Part shown: in pieces, positions 4,942 to 5,998 of the stretch | Layout: each line of letters opens with the position of its first letter | Position numbering within the stretch: the stretch's first letter is position 1 | Origin: Methanomassiliicoccaceae archaeon UBA367 | Lineage (GTDB): Archaea; Thermoplasmatota; Thermoplasmata; Methanomassiliicoccales; Methanomethylophilaceae | DNA: 5,998 bases | Assembly (NCBI GenBank): GCA_002506255.1 | Contig: DAXF01000062.1 | Span: forward strand, 1-5,998 | Reading direction: 5' to 3' | The notes under the pieces: generated by a model | Told to the model about the DNA's origin: nothing | Seen by the model: only the letters and a program-made list of their open reading frames with translations | The model's database searches: none | Made by a program: the position numbers and the translations under genes

Positions 4942-5998
4942 CTACGTGATTATTTCCTCGATGCGCTCCTGATCTATGGCCTTCCTGATCTCCATGGAAA
5001 GTCTCCTTCCGGTGCTCATCTCCTTGCGCCAGAGAGCATTGCCATAGGGGTGGCCCACGGCCATATGGACGTTGGTACCTCCGCCTATGCGCGGAGCTAC
5101 GTCGTAAATATAGAAGTCAAGGTCCTTATCCACGCAGGTCTGCAGGCAGAAGGGGCCGATCATGCCGGGGTTGTAATGCTTCTTGGTGGCCTCGACGTAT
5201 TTCTCTGCCATCTCGAATGCCTTATCCAGAAGTGATTCCCTGAGAGTTGCCGAGTTGTGGCCGCAGACTGTGTACTCGGGCAGTATTCCGTCGTTCTCCA
5301 GCTCAACCTGCTGTTTTCCTGTTAGCCTGCAGAACCCGTCCAGGGAGCTCTCGAACCTCCAGTCAACGCCCAGAAGCTCTATCTTCTCACCTTTCTCTTC
5401 CAGCGGAGAGTAGAAGAAGTCCAGGTTGAAGACGGGACCTATGATGTACTGCTCCATTCTGGCACTCTTAACGAAGTCCGGCTCTATTACGCCCTGTTTG
5501 ATAAGGTCCTCGGATTTCTCTACGAACTGGTCATAGCTCTGGGCGGTGAAGAATCCGCGTTCCAGTTTCTTGACCTTATGATGAACTTTGATTATCGTGA
5601 GGCCGTCTATGTCCTCGGGCCTTTCCACTTTCTTGGGGAAAGGCAGTCCCGCCTTTTCCAGGATCCAGTAGTAGTCCTTCTCGTCCCCCCTCTCTTCGGA
5701 TCTGAGTAGATTCCTGCTCCCTACAAGAGGGACCTGGAAATCATTCTCCACCGCATCGATCCCGGAATAGGATACGAATGAGCGGTTCGGGATGAAGAGG
5801 ACGTTGTTCTTTATGAGCTTCTCCTGAACCTCGGGCCTCATGATGTCCCCGAACTTGTTCAGAAGGACCGTCTCGTCGACGACTCCCCGTATAAGGTTGC
5901 CTTTGGCATCCCGCTGTGATCTGTAATATCTGGCGAAGGTATCCTCTCTGCCGTTCTGGCATACTGCGACCGTATGGAAGCCCTCGGATACGGCCCCA
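4942..5998 (-). CDS. purP: Formate-dependent FAICAR synthetase PurP (5' end missing at the right edge)
   Basis: ATP-grasp enzyme that converts AICAR to FAICAR with formate and ATP, the archaeal alternative to the folate-dependent transformylase step in purine synthesis. The window shows 351 residues. The frame stays open through the right edge, and about 15-25 N-terminal residues are probably missing by comparison with the Methanocaldococcus protein. The visible start, GAVSEGFHTVAVCQNGRED, aligns with the N-terminal substrate-binding domain of PurP, so the ATG at 5841 is internal and not the start. Later family features are NNVLFIPNRSFVSYSGID, LVGSRNLLR, the ATP-grasp segments around GLTIIKVHHKVKKLERGFF, ESSLDGFCR, and NPGMIGPFCLQ. 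The C-terminal metal/nucleotide region is YDVAPRIGGGTNVHM (RIGGGTN at about 303-309 of the visible part). The ending RIEEIIT is typical. Archaea often carry PurP paralogues with unproven activity, so the exact reaction is by homology. It stops with TAG and leads a likely operon with the membrane protein and lplA. Confidence 0.93.
   Translation of the reverse strand, partial: GAVSEGFHTVAVCQNGREDTFARYYRSQRDAKGNLIRGVVDETVLLNKFGDIMRPEVQEKLIKNNVLFIPNRSFVSYSGIDAVENDFQVPLVGSRNLLRSEERGDEKDYYWILEKAGLPFPKKVERPEDIDGLTIIKVHHKVKKLERGFFTAQSYDQFVEKSEDLIKQGVIEPDFVKSARMEQYIIGPVFNLDFFYSPLEEKGEKIELLGVDWRFESSLDGFCRLTGKQQVELENDGILPEYTVCGHNSATLRESLLDKAFEMAEKYVEATKKHYNPGMIGPFCLQTCVDKDLDFYIYDVAPRIGGGTNVHMAVGHPYGNALWRKEMSTGRRLSMEIRKAIDQERIEEIIT

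Noticed and set aside
4236..4949. Plus-strand open frame (237 codons) opposite the membrane protein and the lplA start
   Set aside because: The minus strand has a signal peptide, a transmembrane helix and correct operon spacing. The plus-strand translation is His- and Tyr-rich without structure, and no promoter or ribosome binding site was seen.
4603..5235. Plus-strand open frame (210 codons) opposite purP and the membrane protein
   Set aside because: It covers the C-terminal part of purP, which carries the clear RIGGGTN motif on the other strand. No domain or ribosome binding site was seen.
5839..5841. ATG at 5841 as the start of purP
   Set aside because: The frame remains open for 52 more codons to the window edge, and those residues align with the N-terminal domain of PurP. 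The gene is cut by the window and this Met is internal.
1..5998. tRNA or rRNA genes, CRISPR arrays, insertion sequences, attachment sites
   Set aside because: Reading both strands by eye, I found no cloverleaf, no spaced direct repeats, no transposase and no terminal inverted repeats. Genes fill all but about 80 bp of the window.

Overview
This 6.0-kb window is a compact, ordinary-looking stretch of an archaeal chromosome holding seven protein-coding genes, two of them cut by the window edges. Archaeal origin is shown by the gene set: an aRF1-type release factor, an archaeal-type UMP kinase, PurP (the archaeal replacement for the folate-dependent PurH step), and a short LplA-type lipoate ligase without its accessory domain. 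Heavy use of AGG/AGA and ATA codons and GGTG-type ribosome binding sites agree. The gene complement, and a signal-peptide end reading SEGSDA, remind me of Thermoplasmatota, possibly Methanomassiliicoccales. That placement is recollection and inference; nothing here proves it.

Layout. At the left edge, the 5' end of pyrH runs leftward out of the window (158-1, minus). A 65-bp divergent promoter region (159-223) separates it from a rightward translation operon: prf1 (aRF1, 224-1456), argS (1453-3177, overlapping prf1 by ATGA) and a GNAT acetyltransferase (3178-3681). The GNAT start codon abuts the argS stop codon. A leftward operon enters from the right edge: purP (5998-4942, 5' end missing), a small signal-anchored membrane protein of unknown function (4928-4314) and an lplA-type lipoate-protein ligase (4310-3657). 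The two operons converge and overlap by 25 bp at 3657-3681, beside a 30-bp hairpin. No stretch longer than about 65 bp lacks a gene. I saw no RNA gene, mobile element, CRISPR array or origin.

How the genes fit. The rightward operon couples translation termination (aRF1) with arginine-tRNA charging and a possible protein acetylase. The leftward operon joins de novo purine synthesis with lipoate attachment and an uncharacterised surface protein, with no obvious common pathway. pyrH is pyrimidine nucleotide metabolism.

I do not see a new multi-gene system. The points most worth a second look concern UAG. Half of the six visible stop codons are UAG. One is the only thing separating argS from the GNAT gene in the same reading frame, and a further in-frame UAG lies just upstream of the membrane-protein start. 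These matter only if the organism decodes UAG as pyrrolysine; local evidence favours UAG as a normal stop. Also notable are an lplA with two substitutions in its signature loop, an altered zinc-ligand set in aRF1, and a hairpin in the convergent overlap.
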